Assembly: GCA_020859945.1 (NCBI GenBank)
Contig: JAJBVG010000036.1
Coordinates: 1-64,000, forward strand
Reading direction: 5' to 3'
DNA from: Clostridiales bacterium
GTDB lineage: Bacteria; Bacillota; Clostridia; Oscillospirales; Oscillospiraceae
Length of the DNA: 64,000 bases
The translations under genes were made by a program, and so were the position numbers. A model generated the notes under the pieces. The model searched no databases, had not been told where the DNA came from, and was given only the letters and a program-made list of their open reading frames with translations. Below are positions 31,979 through 40,399 of the stretch, piece by piece (the stretch's first letter is position 1; each line of letters starts with the position of its first letter).

Positions 31979-32920
31979 TTATACCTCTATCGTAACATAT
32001 TCCCCCTGGCTTCGCAACCACATATCAATCCCCTTTCCAAACACCTCCGCCTGCACGGTATACACCCCGTTCTCTTCCTTCAAAATCTCCGCCGTGGGCA
32101 GCCTGTCCAGAACCGCCTCGATGGACGGCCCGGAGTAGGTAAACCGCACCGTGCGCAGGGTGCCGCCGTACATGAACTGCACCCGCTTGCGGAACTCGCC
32201 TTCCTCGAACCGGTCCCGGTAAGGGATGCGGAAGTGGTCCTTTGTGATTTGGAAGTCTCGAATACGGTCAATGCGGTAAATAGTAGAGAACAAATCGTCT
32301 GCGTGTTCAAAGTGACTTTCCCGGTCAATATCCTCAATAAACGCCGTCAGATAGAAGTAATACTCCGAGAACATGATGCCCACCGGCTGCACCCGGCGAG
32401 TGACCAGCGTCGGGTCTTTCATCCGCTCATACTGAATCTCCACCACAAGCTGGCTCTGAACAGCCTGGCCCAGCTCCCACATGGTCTCCAAAATAAGCTG
32501 GCCGTGGTGCGGCTCGATGTAGTGGAACTTCTCGTTGTTCAACAGCCGTTCCACCGTCCGCAGGTTCTCCTCTGGAACACAACAGGCGACCAACTTCTCC
32601 AGGATGGGCATCATCTCCTCTTTGCAGAGGGAGCGGCTCTCCAGGAGGAATTTGCACACGGCAAAAATCTCGCTGTTGGACATTCTCAATGGCGGACTGC
32701 CGCTAAGTCGGTAGCCCTTCTTTTCCCGGTCATAGACAATGCTCTCAGACTGCCCCTGTTCTGCCAGGAAACAGCGCAGAGACTCCATGTCCCGCTGAAT
32801 ACTCCGCTGGGTCACGCCGAACTCCAGAGCCAGTTCCGCCTTGCCCAATATCTCACCATTGCTCAGGCGGTGGTAGAACACCAGCAGACGGGAAGACTTT
32901 ACGTCTGGGATGTAACTCAT
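31979..32920 (-). CDS. WYL-domain transcriptional regulator
   Basis: 313 residues, complete. Residues 1-60 are a winged helix-turn-helix (LGKAELALEFGVTQRSIQRDM), followed by a linker and a WYL domain (about 145-225), which binds nucleic-acid or nucleotide-like ligands, and a WCX-type C-terminal extension ending GEYVTIEV. Regulators of this kind often control phage defence genes and CRISPR loci. It is transcribed towards the unknown module at 31869-29717 and is the best candidate to control it. A small XRE regulator diverges on its other side. It is clearly different from the broken WYL gene at 2529-3778. Confidence 0.85.
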   Translation of the reverse strand: MSYIPDVKSSRLLVFYHRLSNGEILGKAELALEFGVTQRSIQRDMESLRCFLAEQGQSESIVYDREKKGYRLSGSPPLRMSNSEIFAVCKFLLESRSLCKEEMMPILEKLVACCVPEENLRTVERLLNNEKFHYIEPHHGQLILETMWELGQAVQSQLVVEIQYERMKDPTLVTRRVQPVGIMFSEYYFYLTAFIEDIDRESHFEHADDLFSTIYRIDRIRDFQITKDHFRIPYRDRFEEGEFRKRVQFMYGGTLRTVRFTYSGPSIEAVLDRLPTAEILKEENGVYTVQAEVFGKGIDMWLRSQGEYVTIEV

Positions 32921-33043
32921 TCAATTTGCCCCTTTCCATGTGCCAAAAGGCATAAATCTATATCTAATAAATATAATATCCTATTTGTTCGCTCATGTCA
33001 ATCGCTGACTGAAACGGGTAACATAGTTCTGTGAGGTGAGAAC

Positions 33044-33274
33044 ATGAAACCTGTTTACGCATCGGAATATTTGCAGTTGGGCTTGAAAATTGCCTACTAC
33101 CGCAAGCTGCGGGGGCTGACCCAGGAACAGCTGGCGGAGAAAATTGACCGCACTCCCGCCTTTATCGGCCATGTGGAGGCTCCCAACATCGAAAAGGCCA
33201 TTTCGCTGGACACCCTGTTTGACATCGCCACAGTGTTGGACGTTCCAGCCTATAAGTTCCTGATGTTCGACTGA
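33044..33274 (+). CDS. Small XRE-family helix-turn-helix regulator
   Basis: 76 residues consisting almost entirely of one HTH_3 domain: IAYYRKLRGLTQEQLAEKI, TPAFIGHVE, then ISLDTLFDIATVLDVPAYKF. No ligand-binding domain is present. The start at 33044 follows a GTGAGG site. It diverges from the WYL gene across 123 bases, and a terminator lies 235 bases downstream. Such single-domain proteins often act as repressors of neighbouring accessory genes; a partner in control of the WYL/module locus is possible but unproven. Confidence 0.8.
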   Translation: MKPVYASEYLQLGLKIAYYRKLRGLTQEQLAEKIDRTPAFIGHVEAPNIEKAISLDTLFDIATVLDVPAYKFLMFD

Positions 33275-33886
33275 CTCCGGCAGCTTTCTTCGTATCCCTA
33301 TCATACCATATTGGGGTGGACAGCTGATGTCACTTTGCAAAAATTCGTGAAAAAATTTTTGACGTGGCCTCCGTCAAAAGAGGTCACGTCCAATTACGAT
33401 GACGTAAAAGCAAACCGATAAAACTGTGGGGAACACTTCACGATCTGTGAACGCTGTTTTTCAACCTGTTATGCCTGTCGCACTCGACAATCTAAATCGT
33501 ATTACCTGGTCTTGGGCTATCTGCCCAGGACTATTTTTATTTGAAGGAAAATACACTATAAACGAAAGGCTCTAAACCGTCATGAATGCTTTACTTGATC
33601 TTGCGGGATAGCATCGCCTTAGAGCAGACTTCTGATACAGCTAAAACATTCTATAATTCCTTACATGTTTCACAGTTAAATGAGGTTCAATTTAGCTCAA
33701 TGTTCTTCTCTGTGCATTTTTCTTTCGAGCCGCTAGCTACTAGCTGCCAAAAACGTGGCGGATTCAAATGAGCAGTCGTAACCTTCCATGTGCTGCTGCA
33801 TTTTTGCAAAGAAAACGGCAGCTTCCTATTATAGGCCGCTGCCTTTCTCGATACCACTTTATTTTTACGATTGAGCGCCACGGACG
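33275..33886. other. Intergenic region with terminator and no supported gene
   Basis: Contains a GACGTGGCCTC/GAGGTCACGTC hairpin (33360-33390), the terminator at 33509-33539, and a short open frame at 33586-33771 without a ribosome site that I do not accept. The right end (33710-33886) flanks the MATE gene end and contains a CGGCAGC...GCCGCTGCC hairpin near 33818-33845, a possible MATE terminator. Confidence 0.45.
33509..33539 (+). terminator. Terminator downstream of the XRE gene
   Basis: GTCTTGGGC (33509-33517) pairs with GCCCAGGAC (33523-33531), and TATTTTTATTT follows. It fits the end of the small rightward transcript starting near 33020. Confidence 0.65.
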
Positions 33887-35251
33887 CTATTCTTTCTCCC
33901 CAAGCTCCTTCAATATCCTGCTCGTCAGCACAAGGGCCAGGAAGAAGGCGAGCACGTCGGAAACCGGCTGTGCGATCTGCAGCCCGCGCAGACCGAATAT
34001 GGATGGGAGGATAGCCAACACGGGAATCAGGAACAGACCTTGCCGCGCACAGGAAATGATGGACGCACGGAAGCCGTATCCGATGGATTGGGAGAACATA
34101 TTGCACATGATATAGTAGCCCCAGAGCGGCATTGTGACCAGCTGCGCGCGCAGCGCGAAGGTACCGATTTCAATCACCCGCGCATCGTCCCTCCGGAACA
34201 GCTCAATAATGTGCCCGGAGAACAGCAGAGCTATCACGCACAGAAGGAGCAGCGTGACCGTCGCGACCTTTACGCAGAACCAGAACGCCCGCTTGACACG
34301 GTCGTATTTCTTTGCGCCAAAATTAAATGCGCAGACCGGCTGGAAGCCCTGGCCAAAGCCGATGACGACGGAATTGATGAACATCGTGAAACGCGAAACG
34401 ATGGACATTGCCGCCACCGCTGCGTCACCGTACCCTCCAGCAATGGAGTTCAGCATCACGGACGAGATGCTTCCAATGCCCTGCCGCGCAAGGGAGGGCG
34501 CACCTGTATACAGGATCCTCCCATACATCCGTACAGTTGGACGGTAATTGCGAGGCGTGATCCGAATCGCATCCTTATGCGTATTGCACATAACCAGAAG
34601 AATGCAGAAGCTGACAAACTGGGAGAAGCCAGTTGCGACTCCGGTGCCCATTGTGCCCATCCCGGCGCCGAAAATGAGGATCGGGTCGAGAATCATGTTT
34701 AAAATGCCGCCGGTGGTGATGCCCACCATGGAATAGACAGCCAGCCCCTGGGCGCGCAGCAGATTGTTCATAATAAACGAACACATCATAAACGGCGCAG
34801 CCAGGAAAATGTAACGAGCATAGGCCACCGCATAGGGGGCAATCGTTTCCGTGGAACCAAGCAGCATGACGATGGATTCCATCTGCGTCATGCCCAGCAC
34901 CGCAACTACACACCCAAGCCCAAAGCCGGTAAACCAGGCAACCGATGTATAATGCTTTGCCTCTTCCTCCTGGCCCTTCCCAAGCAACTGAGAAATCTGA
35001 TTTCCCGCGCCCATGCCGATCATAAAGGCAAAAGCCTGTATCAGCGACATTGCCGAATAGATGATACCCACAGCGCCGGATGCGGATGTACCGAGCTGGC
35101 TGACAAAGAAGGTGTCCGCCATATTGTAGATAGCGGTGATCAGCATTGACAAAATGGTCGGTCCCGCAAGCGTCGGAATCACTTTTTCCACCGGATCGTT
35201 CAGCATACGCTCGTTGCGTGAGCGCGGTGGTTTTTCTTTCGCTTTTCGCAT
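33887..35251 (-). CDS. MATE-family efflux transporter
   Basis: 454 residues, about twelve membrane helices in two halves, normal for the family, which exports drugs or metabolites against Na+ or H+. The start at 35251 (MRKAKEKPPRS) follows AAAGAGGA; an earlier ATG six codons upstream overlaps that site. The N-terminal part shows the family pattern (IPTLAGPTILSMLITAIYNM ADTFFVSQLG, here split for length). The substrate is unknown. It is transcribed alone, between the XRE locus and the insertion sequences. A copy of dispersed repeat family C lies directly upstream. Confidence 0.9.
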   Translation of the reverse strand: MRKAKEKPPRSRNERMLNDPVEKVIPTLAGPTILSMLITAIYNMADTFFVSQLGTSASGAVGIIYSAMSLIQAFAFMIGMGAGNQISQLLGKGQEEEAKHYTSVAWFTGFGLGCVVAVLGMTQMESIVMLLGSTETIAPYAVAYARYIFLAAPFMMCSFIMNNLLRAQGLAVYSMVGITTGGILNMILDPILIFGAGMGTMGTGVATGFSQFVSFCILLVMCNTHKDAIRITPRNYRPTVRMYGRILYTGAPSLARQGIGSISSVMLNSIAGGYGDAAVAAMSIVSRFTMFINSVVIGFGQGFQPVCAFNFGAKKYDRVKRAFWFCVKVATVTLLLLCVIALLFSGHIIELFRRDDARVIEIGTFALRAQLVTMPLWGYYIMCNMFSQSIGYGFRASIISCARQGLFLIPVLAILPSIFGLRGLQIAQPVSDVLAFFLALVLTSRILKELGEKE

Positions 35252-35325
35252 ATCTGTTCCTCTTTGCAATTAGGAATATTGTATCATGTTACGCTTCCAT
35301 AGCAATTAACTGTATCACACATTTA

Positions 35326-35432
35326 TGAATTTTTCTACCATTTCAATAGGCGACACTTTGTGACCTTTTGCTATGACCACCTGGAAGCCGCCATACTTCC
35401 TTCGCCGTTGGCTAAGTAAAAGGGATAACCAG
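35326..35432 (-). repeat. Dispersed repeat family C, copy 2
   Basis: Reverse complement of a sequence very similar to 3858-3966. On the minus strand it can encode a peptide of about 27 residues that ends GYPFYLANGEGSMAASRWS at a TAG. Copy 1 has the same reading frame and stop. The element lies between the MATE gene and the insertion sequences. Confidence 0.5.
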
Positions 35433-35462
35433 TTTTCATTTTAATTACTAACATAGAAGTAA

Positions 35463-35573
35463 GGTTCTATAATAAATGTTGGGGTCAGGTAAAGCACCTG
35501 GCCCCAAATTCATAAAAGGCTCTATAATAAATGTTGGGGTCAGGTAAAGCACCTGACCCCAAATTCATAAAAA
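35463..35573 (+). repeat. Tandem duplication of the ISL3-type left end
   Basis: Two 55-base copies, differing at only two or three positions, each with GGTCAGGT...ACCTG.CC as a hairpin and TAAATGTTGGGG. The second copy starts GGCTCTAT, the first GGTTCTAT. The duplication may reflect insertion next to an older end or a slippage event. Confidence 0.8.
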
Positions 35574-35644
35574 AAGGTTGAGCATAGAGAAAAAATCCGT
35601 TACTATTATATGGTACCCCTACCGAATAGAAAGGAAGATTCTCT

Positions 35645-36817
35645 ATGCCCAACAAAGATTATACTACAGCGATTCTCAATTTGGAAGATGTCAAAATCAC
35701 GAATGTAGAAAATGAGATAGATACTATCCACATTTATCTGGAGCTGCCTCGCAAGGAGCACATCTGTCCCGCTTGCGGGACAGTGACCAACTGTGTCCAC
35801 GATTATAGAGTACAAGTGATTAAAGACATTCCTCTGGGGCGAAACACATACCTGCACTTGAAGAAACGTCGTTATCGCTGCCCGGAATGTGGGAAACGCT
35901 TTGCGGAGAAAAATTCATTTCTCCCTCGTTACCAGCGTAAGACCAACCGCCTGACCGCCAGTGTGATCAATGCCTTCCGCAAGGCTCACTCGGCCACTGA
36001 GATAGCGGAACAATATAATATTTCTGTGTCCACGGCTTTGCGCATTTTTGACCTTGTTTCCTATCAGCCCAAAGAGCTGCCGGAGGTGCTTTCTATCGAT
36101 GAATTTAAGGGAAATGCGGGAGGGCAGAAGTATCAAACGATTCTTACAGACCTGAAAAAGAAAAAGATACTGGACATTTTACCAAATCGTTATGAAGCTG
36201 ATTTGATTTCGTATTTTAAGCAATTTCCGTCAAGAATGAGTGTAAAATACTTTGTTTGTGACATGAATCCGCACTTTCGGTCTGTGGCAAAGGCTTGCTT
36301 TCCAAAAGCAAAAATCGTTGCGGATAAATATCATGTGGTTCGGCAGGCTGTATGGGCAATGGAGCGAGTGCGCAAAGAGGAACAGAAAAAATTATCCAAA
36401 CGGTTCCGCATTTATTTCAAACGTTCCCGCTATCTTTTGAATAAACCAAAGGAAACGCTGACCGAAGATGAAATGAACCGGTTAGCCCTGATGTTTGAGA
36501 TCGCTCCGCGCCTGGCGGATGCCTATCGAGTCAAAAACGAATTTATCGCTGCCATGCGAGCTGGCTCTTCTCAGGAAGGACGGAAACTGCTCCTGTGCTG
36601 GCTTCAGAGTGTAAATGTTCTGGAGCTTCCGGAGTTTAATGCCTGTGTAACCGCCTGCTATAACTGGTTCCAGGAAATCCTGAACTCTTTTGACGTACCC
36701 TGGACAAACGGATTTACTGAGGGATGTAACAACAAAACCAAGGTACTGAAACGGGTCTGTTACGGCGTCAGAAAGTTTGATCGCTTTCGCAACAGAATCC
36801 TTCACCGTGCTCCGTAA
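35645..36817 (+). CDS. ISL3-family transposase
   Basis: 390 residues, near normal. An N-terminal zinc-finger pair (CPACGTVTNC and CPECGKRF) is followed by a helix-turn-helix (SATEIAEQYNISVSTALRIF) and the DDE catalytic core: Asp in VLSIDEFKG, Asp in VCDMNPHFRSV, and Glu in FTEGCNNKTK. All three acidic residues are present, so the protein may be active. It begins ATGCCC at 35645 after AAAGGAAG. The element's right end is displaced by the IS3 insertion but intact. Confidence 0.95.
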   Translation: MPNKDYTTAILNLEDVKITNVENEIDTIHIYLELPRKEHICPACGTVTNCVHDYRVQVIKDIPLGRNTYLHLKKRRYRCPECGKRFAEKNSFLPRYQRKTNRLTASVINAFRKAHSATEIAEQYNISVSTALRIFDLVSYQPKELPEVLSIDEFKGNAGGQKYQTILTDLKKKKILDILPNRYEADLISYFKQFPSRMSVKYFVCDMNPHFRSVAKACFPKAKIVADKYHVVRQAVWAMERVRKEEQKKLSKRFRIYFKRSRYLLNKPKETLTEDEMNRLALMFEIAPRLADAYRVKNEFIAAMRAGSSQEGRKLLLCWLQSVNVLELPEFNACVTACYNWFQEILNSFDVPWTNGFTEGCNNKTKVLKRVCYGVRKFDRFRNRILHRAP

Positions 36818-36918
36818 ATAGAGAAAGCCAGAGTTTCCCCTGGCTTCTGATATAGTCCCCTTAGAGTAGACACTCGAAAAAGCAAAAATTTCGAGGCTAC
36901 ACTAAGGGGGCTATTATT

Positions 36919-37455
36919 ATGGCAAGAAGCAGTCGTAAGAACAAGAAATACAGTATTGAATTAAAGAAGGCTGCGGTAGAGGCATATCTGGCAGGAGAAG
37001 GAGGACTACGAACAATTTGTCAAAGGTATGAGATTTCGGATCATCATGTACTCCGAAACTGGATTGCGTGCTATAATGGTCAGAAAGAGAATAAGCAGCC
37101 CAGTGCTGCAAGAGGAGCGCTCTATATGACCAAGGGGAAGCAAACAACACAGCAGGAACGGGCAGAGATCGTAGCCTTCTGTCTGGAGCACGGGAAGGAC
37201 TATTTGCAGACAGTTAAGCAATACGGTGTGTCCTACAACCAGATTTATTCCTGGGTGCGCAAGTATGAGGAGAAGGGAATAGACGGTCTGGCAGACGGCA
37301 AAGGGCGTACAAAGCCGGAAAGTGAGATGACTGACACCGAGAAGCTTCAGGCCCAGGTGCGGATGCTGGAGGCCCAACTCCGGGACAAGCAGATGGAGAT
37401 TGATTTGTTAAAAAAAGTGAAGGAACTGGAAGGAGGTGTTTGGTGGGAGAAGTAA
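36919..37455 (+). CDS. IS3-family transposase OrfA (helix-turn-helix protein)
   Basis: 178 residues with two helix-turn-helix regions (LRTICQRYEISDHHVLRNW and TVKQYGVSYNQIYSWVRKY) and a C-terminal leucine-zipper-like helix (LQAQVRMLEAQLRDKQMEI). It binds the element ends. Near its end a run of seven A (37410-37416) precedes a G, a classic slippery site: a -1 shift there enters the orfB frame, which is open from that point with no stop, giving the OrfAB transposase. This is the standard IS3 control of transposition. Confidence 0.9.
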   Translation: MARSSRKNKKYSIELKKAAVEAYLAGEGGLRTICQRYEISDHHVLRNWIACYNGQKENKQPSAARGALYMTKGKQTTQQERAEIVAFCLEHGKDYLQTVKQYGVSYNQIYSWVRKYEEKGIDGLADGKGRTKPESEMTDTEKLQAQVRMLEAQLRDKQMEIDLLKKVKELEGGVWWEK

Positions 37456-38345
37456 GACAGGAACCGTTGTATCTGGCAATTCAATATATACACGAAACAG
37501 AGAAGCATCCAGTGTCTAAATTGTGCGTTGCTCTTCACATTCCACGCTGTTCGTACTACAAATGGCTAAAACGGGAGAAAAACAGCAACGAGTTATTAAA
37601 TGAACAGATAATTGAATGGATTAAGGAACTTTACATAGAGCAAAATGGGATTCTTGGCTACCGACAGATGACCATCGCTATTAACCGTATCCATCATACA
37701 GCGTTCAATAAGAAGCGGATTTACAGATTGATGCGCGCTTTGGGGCTGCGTTCTGTATGTCGGAAAAAGAGATACCGTTACACACCATCCACACCGGAAG
37801 TCACCGCTGAGAACATCCTGAACCGGGACTTCCATGCCGACAAGCCGAACGAAAAGTGGCTGACAGATGTAACAGAGTTCAAGTGGTATGAGGGACCGGT
37901 GATACATAAGCTATACCTTAGCGCCATTCTGGATTTGTATGATCGCCGGATTGTGGCATACAGAATCGGCCCCAGCAATAACAATGCGCTGGTATTTGAT
38001 ACCTTTGATGAAGCTGTCGGGCGGAATCCAGACGCACACCCTCTGTTCCATAGTGACCGCGGGTTTCAGTACACTAGTAAACTGTTCCGTGCAAAGCTGG
38101 AGAAAGCAGAGATGACGCAGAGTATGTCCAGAGTGGGAAGATGCATCGACAACGGTCCAATGGAAGGCTTCTGGGGAATCCTCAAATCTGAGATGTATTA
38201 TCTCAGGAAGTTTACAGACGAGCAGGAATTGACGGATACCATTGAGAATTACATCCAATTCTACAACACAAAACGATACCAAAAGCGACTTATGTGCATG
38301 ACACCTATGGAGTACCATGAAGAGTATCATGCAACCGCTGCATAA
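37440..38345 (+). CDS. IS3-family transposase OrfB (DDE integrase core)
   Basis: 301 residues. After an N-terminal HTH_21-like region (NGILGYRQMTIAINR), the rve core has the catalytic triad: Asp in KWLTDVTEF, Asp in FHSDRGFQY, and Glu in MEGFWGILKSEM. All are intact. Independent translation could begin at TTG 37440 after AAGGAGG, while the productive transposase is expected from -1 frameshifting in orfA. It reads up to 38345, 84 bases from the right end of the element. Confidence 0.95.
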   Translation: MVGEVRQEPLYLAIQYIHETEKHPVSKLCVALHIPRCSYYKWLKREKNSNELLNEQIIEWIKELYIEQNGILGYRQMTIAINRIHHTAFNKKRIYRLMRALGLRSVCRKKRYRYTPSTPEVTAENILNRDFHADKPNEKWLTDVTEFKWYEGPVIHKLYLSAILDLYDRRIVAYRIGPSNNNALVFDTFDEAVGRNPDAHPLFHSDRGFQYTSKLFRAKLEKAEMTQSMSRVGRCIDNGPMEGFWGILKSEMYYLRKFTDEQELTDTIENYIQFYNTKRYQKRLMCMTPMEYHEEYHATAA

Positions 38346-38541
38346 AAGATGGCCTCTGCCATGCGGCAAAGACCATCTCTAGCAAATCTTTTTTGTTTTT
38401 TTTACTGTCTACTTGACAGGGGCACTTCATTCACTATTTTTGCGGGTTATTTTTCTCTACCCCAACTCTTGACATAGAACCTAAAATCAGAGGTTCCTTT
38501 GCGCTTCTCGGCTATTTTTGCATCAAGTCCACTATACACCT

Positions 38542-38644
38542 TGTAGGGGCGGCTCTTACCGTCAAGCGGTACTTTCGCTTCGCTCCCTGCGGCCGCCCGG
38601 AGGTCAGATGGCGGTTTTTCGGGCGGCCACGGGTCGCCCCTACA
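38542..38644. repeat. Palindromic element family D, long copy
   Basis: The left end TGTAGGGGCGGC and the right end CGCCCCTACA are inverted repeats flanking about 80 bases, which contain a core of family A (GTCAAGCGGTACTTTCG) and GCGGCCGCCCGG/CGGGCGGCC pairing. A minimal copy lies at 52462-52490. It occupies the gap between the insertion sequences and the oxidoreductase gene, where no gene is seen. Confidence 0.6.
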
Positions 38645-38665
38645 CACGGTGGGAAAGTTTTCCTT

Positions 38666-39628
38666 TTAGCGGCAATTCTTATGGGCCAGCTCCAGCACGG
38701 TAGACACCTCGATGCTCTGGACGGCCATTTGCTCAAACAAATCCTTATCCCCGCCGTCGATGGCCTCCCGGAAGGCGGCCAGCTCATAGCACAGCCGCCT
38801 GTCGTTGTCCTGGAGCTGGAAGGGCTGGGACCGCCCCGCCGTATCCAGCGAGCACTGGCCGAAGGTGTTCAGCGGGCCGTCCACCCGCAGGGTGGCGGCG
38901 GTGCCCTGGAGCAGGAAACTGCTGCCCCGGGCGCAGTTTTTGGCGCAGAAAATCTCCACCTTCAGGTCGGGGTAGTCCAGCGTCAGCATCCCGGACACGT
39001 CCACCCCGTTTTTGCCCCGGATGGGGAAGTAGGTGACGCCGTGGGGACGGCCCAGCATCCACACCACCGCATGGACGGCGTAGACCCCCAGGTCGTTCAG
39101 CGCGCCGCCCTCCATCTCCGGGTCGAAGGCGTTGATGTGTTCCCCCCGCAGGTAGGCGCTGTAGCGGCTGGAGCGCTGGGTGTAGCTGCACACCACGTTT
39201 TTCACCTGGCCCACCTCCTGCATCAGCTCGGCGCAGCGGAGGAAGTTGGGCATATACAGGGTGGAGACGGCCTCAAACACAAAGACCCCTCTGGCGCGGG
39301 CGGCCTGAAACACCTCTTTGGCCTGGGCCGCGGTGGTGGCCAGGGGCTTTTCGCAGATGACGTGCTTCCCCGCGGCAATGGCCTGGAGCGCCTGAGCCGC
39401 GTGGAGGCTGTTGGGGGTGGCCAGATAGACGGTGTTGATGTCGCTGCTCTGTGCCATCTCCTCCAGGGAGATGAACGCCAGGGGGATCTGGTGGTTCTGG
39501 GCGAACTGGGTGGCCCGCTCCTGGCTGCGGGAGCAGACGGCGGCGCACTCCACGCCCTCCACCTGGGCCATGGCACGGAGCATCTGCTCGGTGATGGCGC
39601 CGGTTCCAACGGTTCCTATTTTTAACAT
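38666..39628 (-). CDS. Gfo/Idh/MocA-family NAD(P)-dependent oxidoreductase
   Basis: 320 residues. The start at 39628 (MLKIGTVGTGAITEQ) follows GAGGTAAC; an upstream extension of 15 codons lacks a site. The N-terminal Rossmann fold has VGTGAIT and the family signature EKPLATT. The C-terminal alpha/beta domain contains DLGVYAVHA, with the His that usually acts with the EKP Lys in hydride transfer on sugar substrates. It is transcribed alone. The family oxidises or reduces many sugars and inositols, so the substrate is not assigned. Confidence 0.9.
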   Translation of the reverse strand: MLKIGTVGTGAITEQMLRAMAQVEGVECAAVCSRSQERATQFAQNHQIPLAFISLEEMAQSSDINTVYLATPNSLHAAQALQAIAAGKHVICEKPLATTAAQAKEVFQAARARGVFVFEAVSTLYMPNFLRCAELMQEVGQVKNVVCSYTQRSSRYSAYLRGEHINAFDPEMEGGALNDLGVYAVHAVVWMLGRPHGVTYFPIRGKNGVDVSGMLTLDYPDLKVEIFCAKNCARGSSFLLQGTAATLRVDGPLNTFGQCSLDTAGRSQPFQLQDNDRRLCYELAAFREAIDGGDKDLFEQMAVQSIEVSTVLELAHKNCR

Positions 39629-39760
39629 GGCAGTTACCTCGATATTCCTGACACCCCGGGCTTTGGGGCGCATTTTTTCTATGATTTAATAGTATAATCG
39701 AAGCTGCGCCAAATTTCCAGTCCCCCGGCAGAAAAACCTGACGAATGGGCGAGAAAAAGG

Positions 39761-40399
39761 TTACGAAAAGACCCGCAGCGCGGCCTCCAGCGGCTCCACC
39801 GTCTGTACGCACATCGCCAGGTGGACGCCCGCCGCCGGGAAGGGCACAAGCGCTGCCTGATAGCCCGGTCTGTCCAACGTCACAGGATCCAGGGTAAAGG
39901 TTGTGGCGCTGAGCGGCGTGCGTAATCCGTCGCCGGTGCATTTGCAGAAAGCCTCTTTCAGGCACCACAGGTCATAAAAGGCGCTCTGTCGCTCCGCTTC
40001 GGGCAGCGCCTCCAACAGCGCCTGTTCCGCCGGGGCGAACCGCCGGAGCAGGTTCCGGCGCAGAGGACGCTCCTCCTGGAGGTCTGCCCCCACCGGGGCG
40101 GCGCACAGGGCGCACACCGCCCACGGGCCGCTGTGGGACAGGTTAAAGCCGACGTCCGGCGCGTCTGCCAGCAGGGGTTTGTCCTGCCAGCCGTAGTCCA
40201 GCCGGGGCGGGAGGGATAACGCGGGATACTGTTCCTTGAGCAGCTGCCCCAGCAGCCACCGGCCCGCTACGGACCGCTTCTGGTCCTCTGGGCGGCGGCG
40301 GGAGAGCCGCTCCGCCTCACCGGGGGAGAGCAGAGCACGGTTTCGCTCCAGGGTGAACCGTTCCCCGTCCGCCCGGACAGCGGCCAGGTGAATTTTCAC
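39761..40399 (-). CDS. 4'-phosphopantetheinyl transferase superfamily protein
   Basis: 212 residues from a GTG start at 40399 that overlaps the malQ stop (GTGA). The family moves the phosphopantetheine arm of coenzyme A onto a Ser of carrier proteins. Motifs: a basic N-terminal SVAGRWLL, NLSHSGPWAVCAL, the metal-binding stretch VGADLQEE (usually GVDIE), and LWCLKEAFCKCTGDG, equal to the W-x-x-KEA motif. It is of the Sfp length class. Coupling to a glucanotransferase is unusual and may simply be operon packing. A longer open frame upstream is only the shadow of malQ. Confidence 0.85.
   Translation of the reverse strand: MKIHLAAVRADGERFTLERNRALLSPGEAERLSRRRPEDQKRSVAGRWLLGQLLKEQYPALSLPPRLDYGWQDKPLLADAPDVGFNLSHSGPWAVCALCAAPVGADLQEERPLRRNLLRRFAPAEQALLEALPEAERQSAFYDLWCLKEAFCKCTGDGLRTPLSATTFTLDPVTLDRPGYQAALVPFPAAGVHLAMCVQTVEPLEAALRVFS

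Larger units (their letters stand above)
36848..38429 (+). mobile_element. Complete IS3-family insertion sequence, 3-base target duplication TTC
   Basis: 1582 bases. Ends are imperfect inverted repeats: TGATATAGTCCCCT...AGTAGACA at the left and TGAAGTGCCCCT...AGTAGACA inverted at the right. The flanks 36845-36847 and 38430-38432 are both TTC, the expected target duplication. It carries orfA and orfB in -1 relation and is inserted inside the ISL3-type element. Confidence 0.9.
35463..38481 (+). mobile_element. ISL3-type insertion sequence interrupted by an IS3-family element
   Basis: The left end GGTTCTATAATAAATG (35463) and the right end, read inverted from 38481 as GGTTCTATGTCAAGAG then TTGGGGT, are imperfect inverted repeats bracketing an ISL3 transposase. 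The left end is present twice, 56 bases apart (35463-35517 and 35519-35573). Between transposase and right end sits a complete IS3-family element (36848-38429). No matching 8-base target duplication is visible outside. Confidence 0.75.

Noticed and set aside
33586-33771. Possible 61-codon plus-strand gene before the MATE locus
   Set aside because: No ribosome site, no recognisable product, low-complexity context.
37410-37455. Sequence error explaining the separate orfA and orfB frames
   Set aside because: The A7-G slippery run and the open -1 frame are the normal programmed frameshift design of IS3-family elements.
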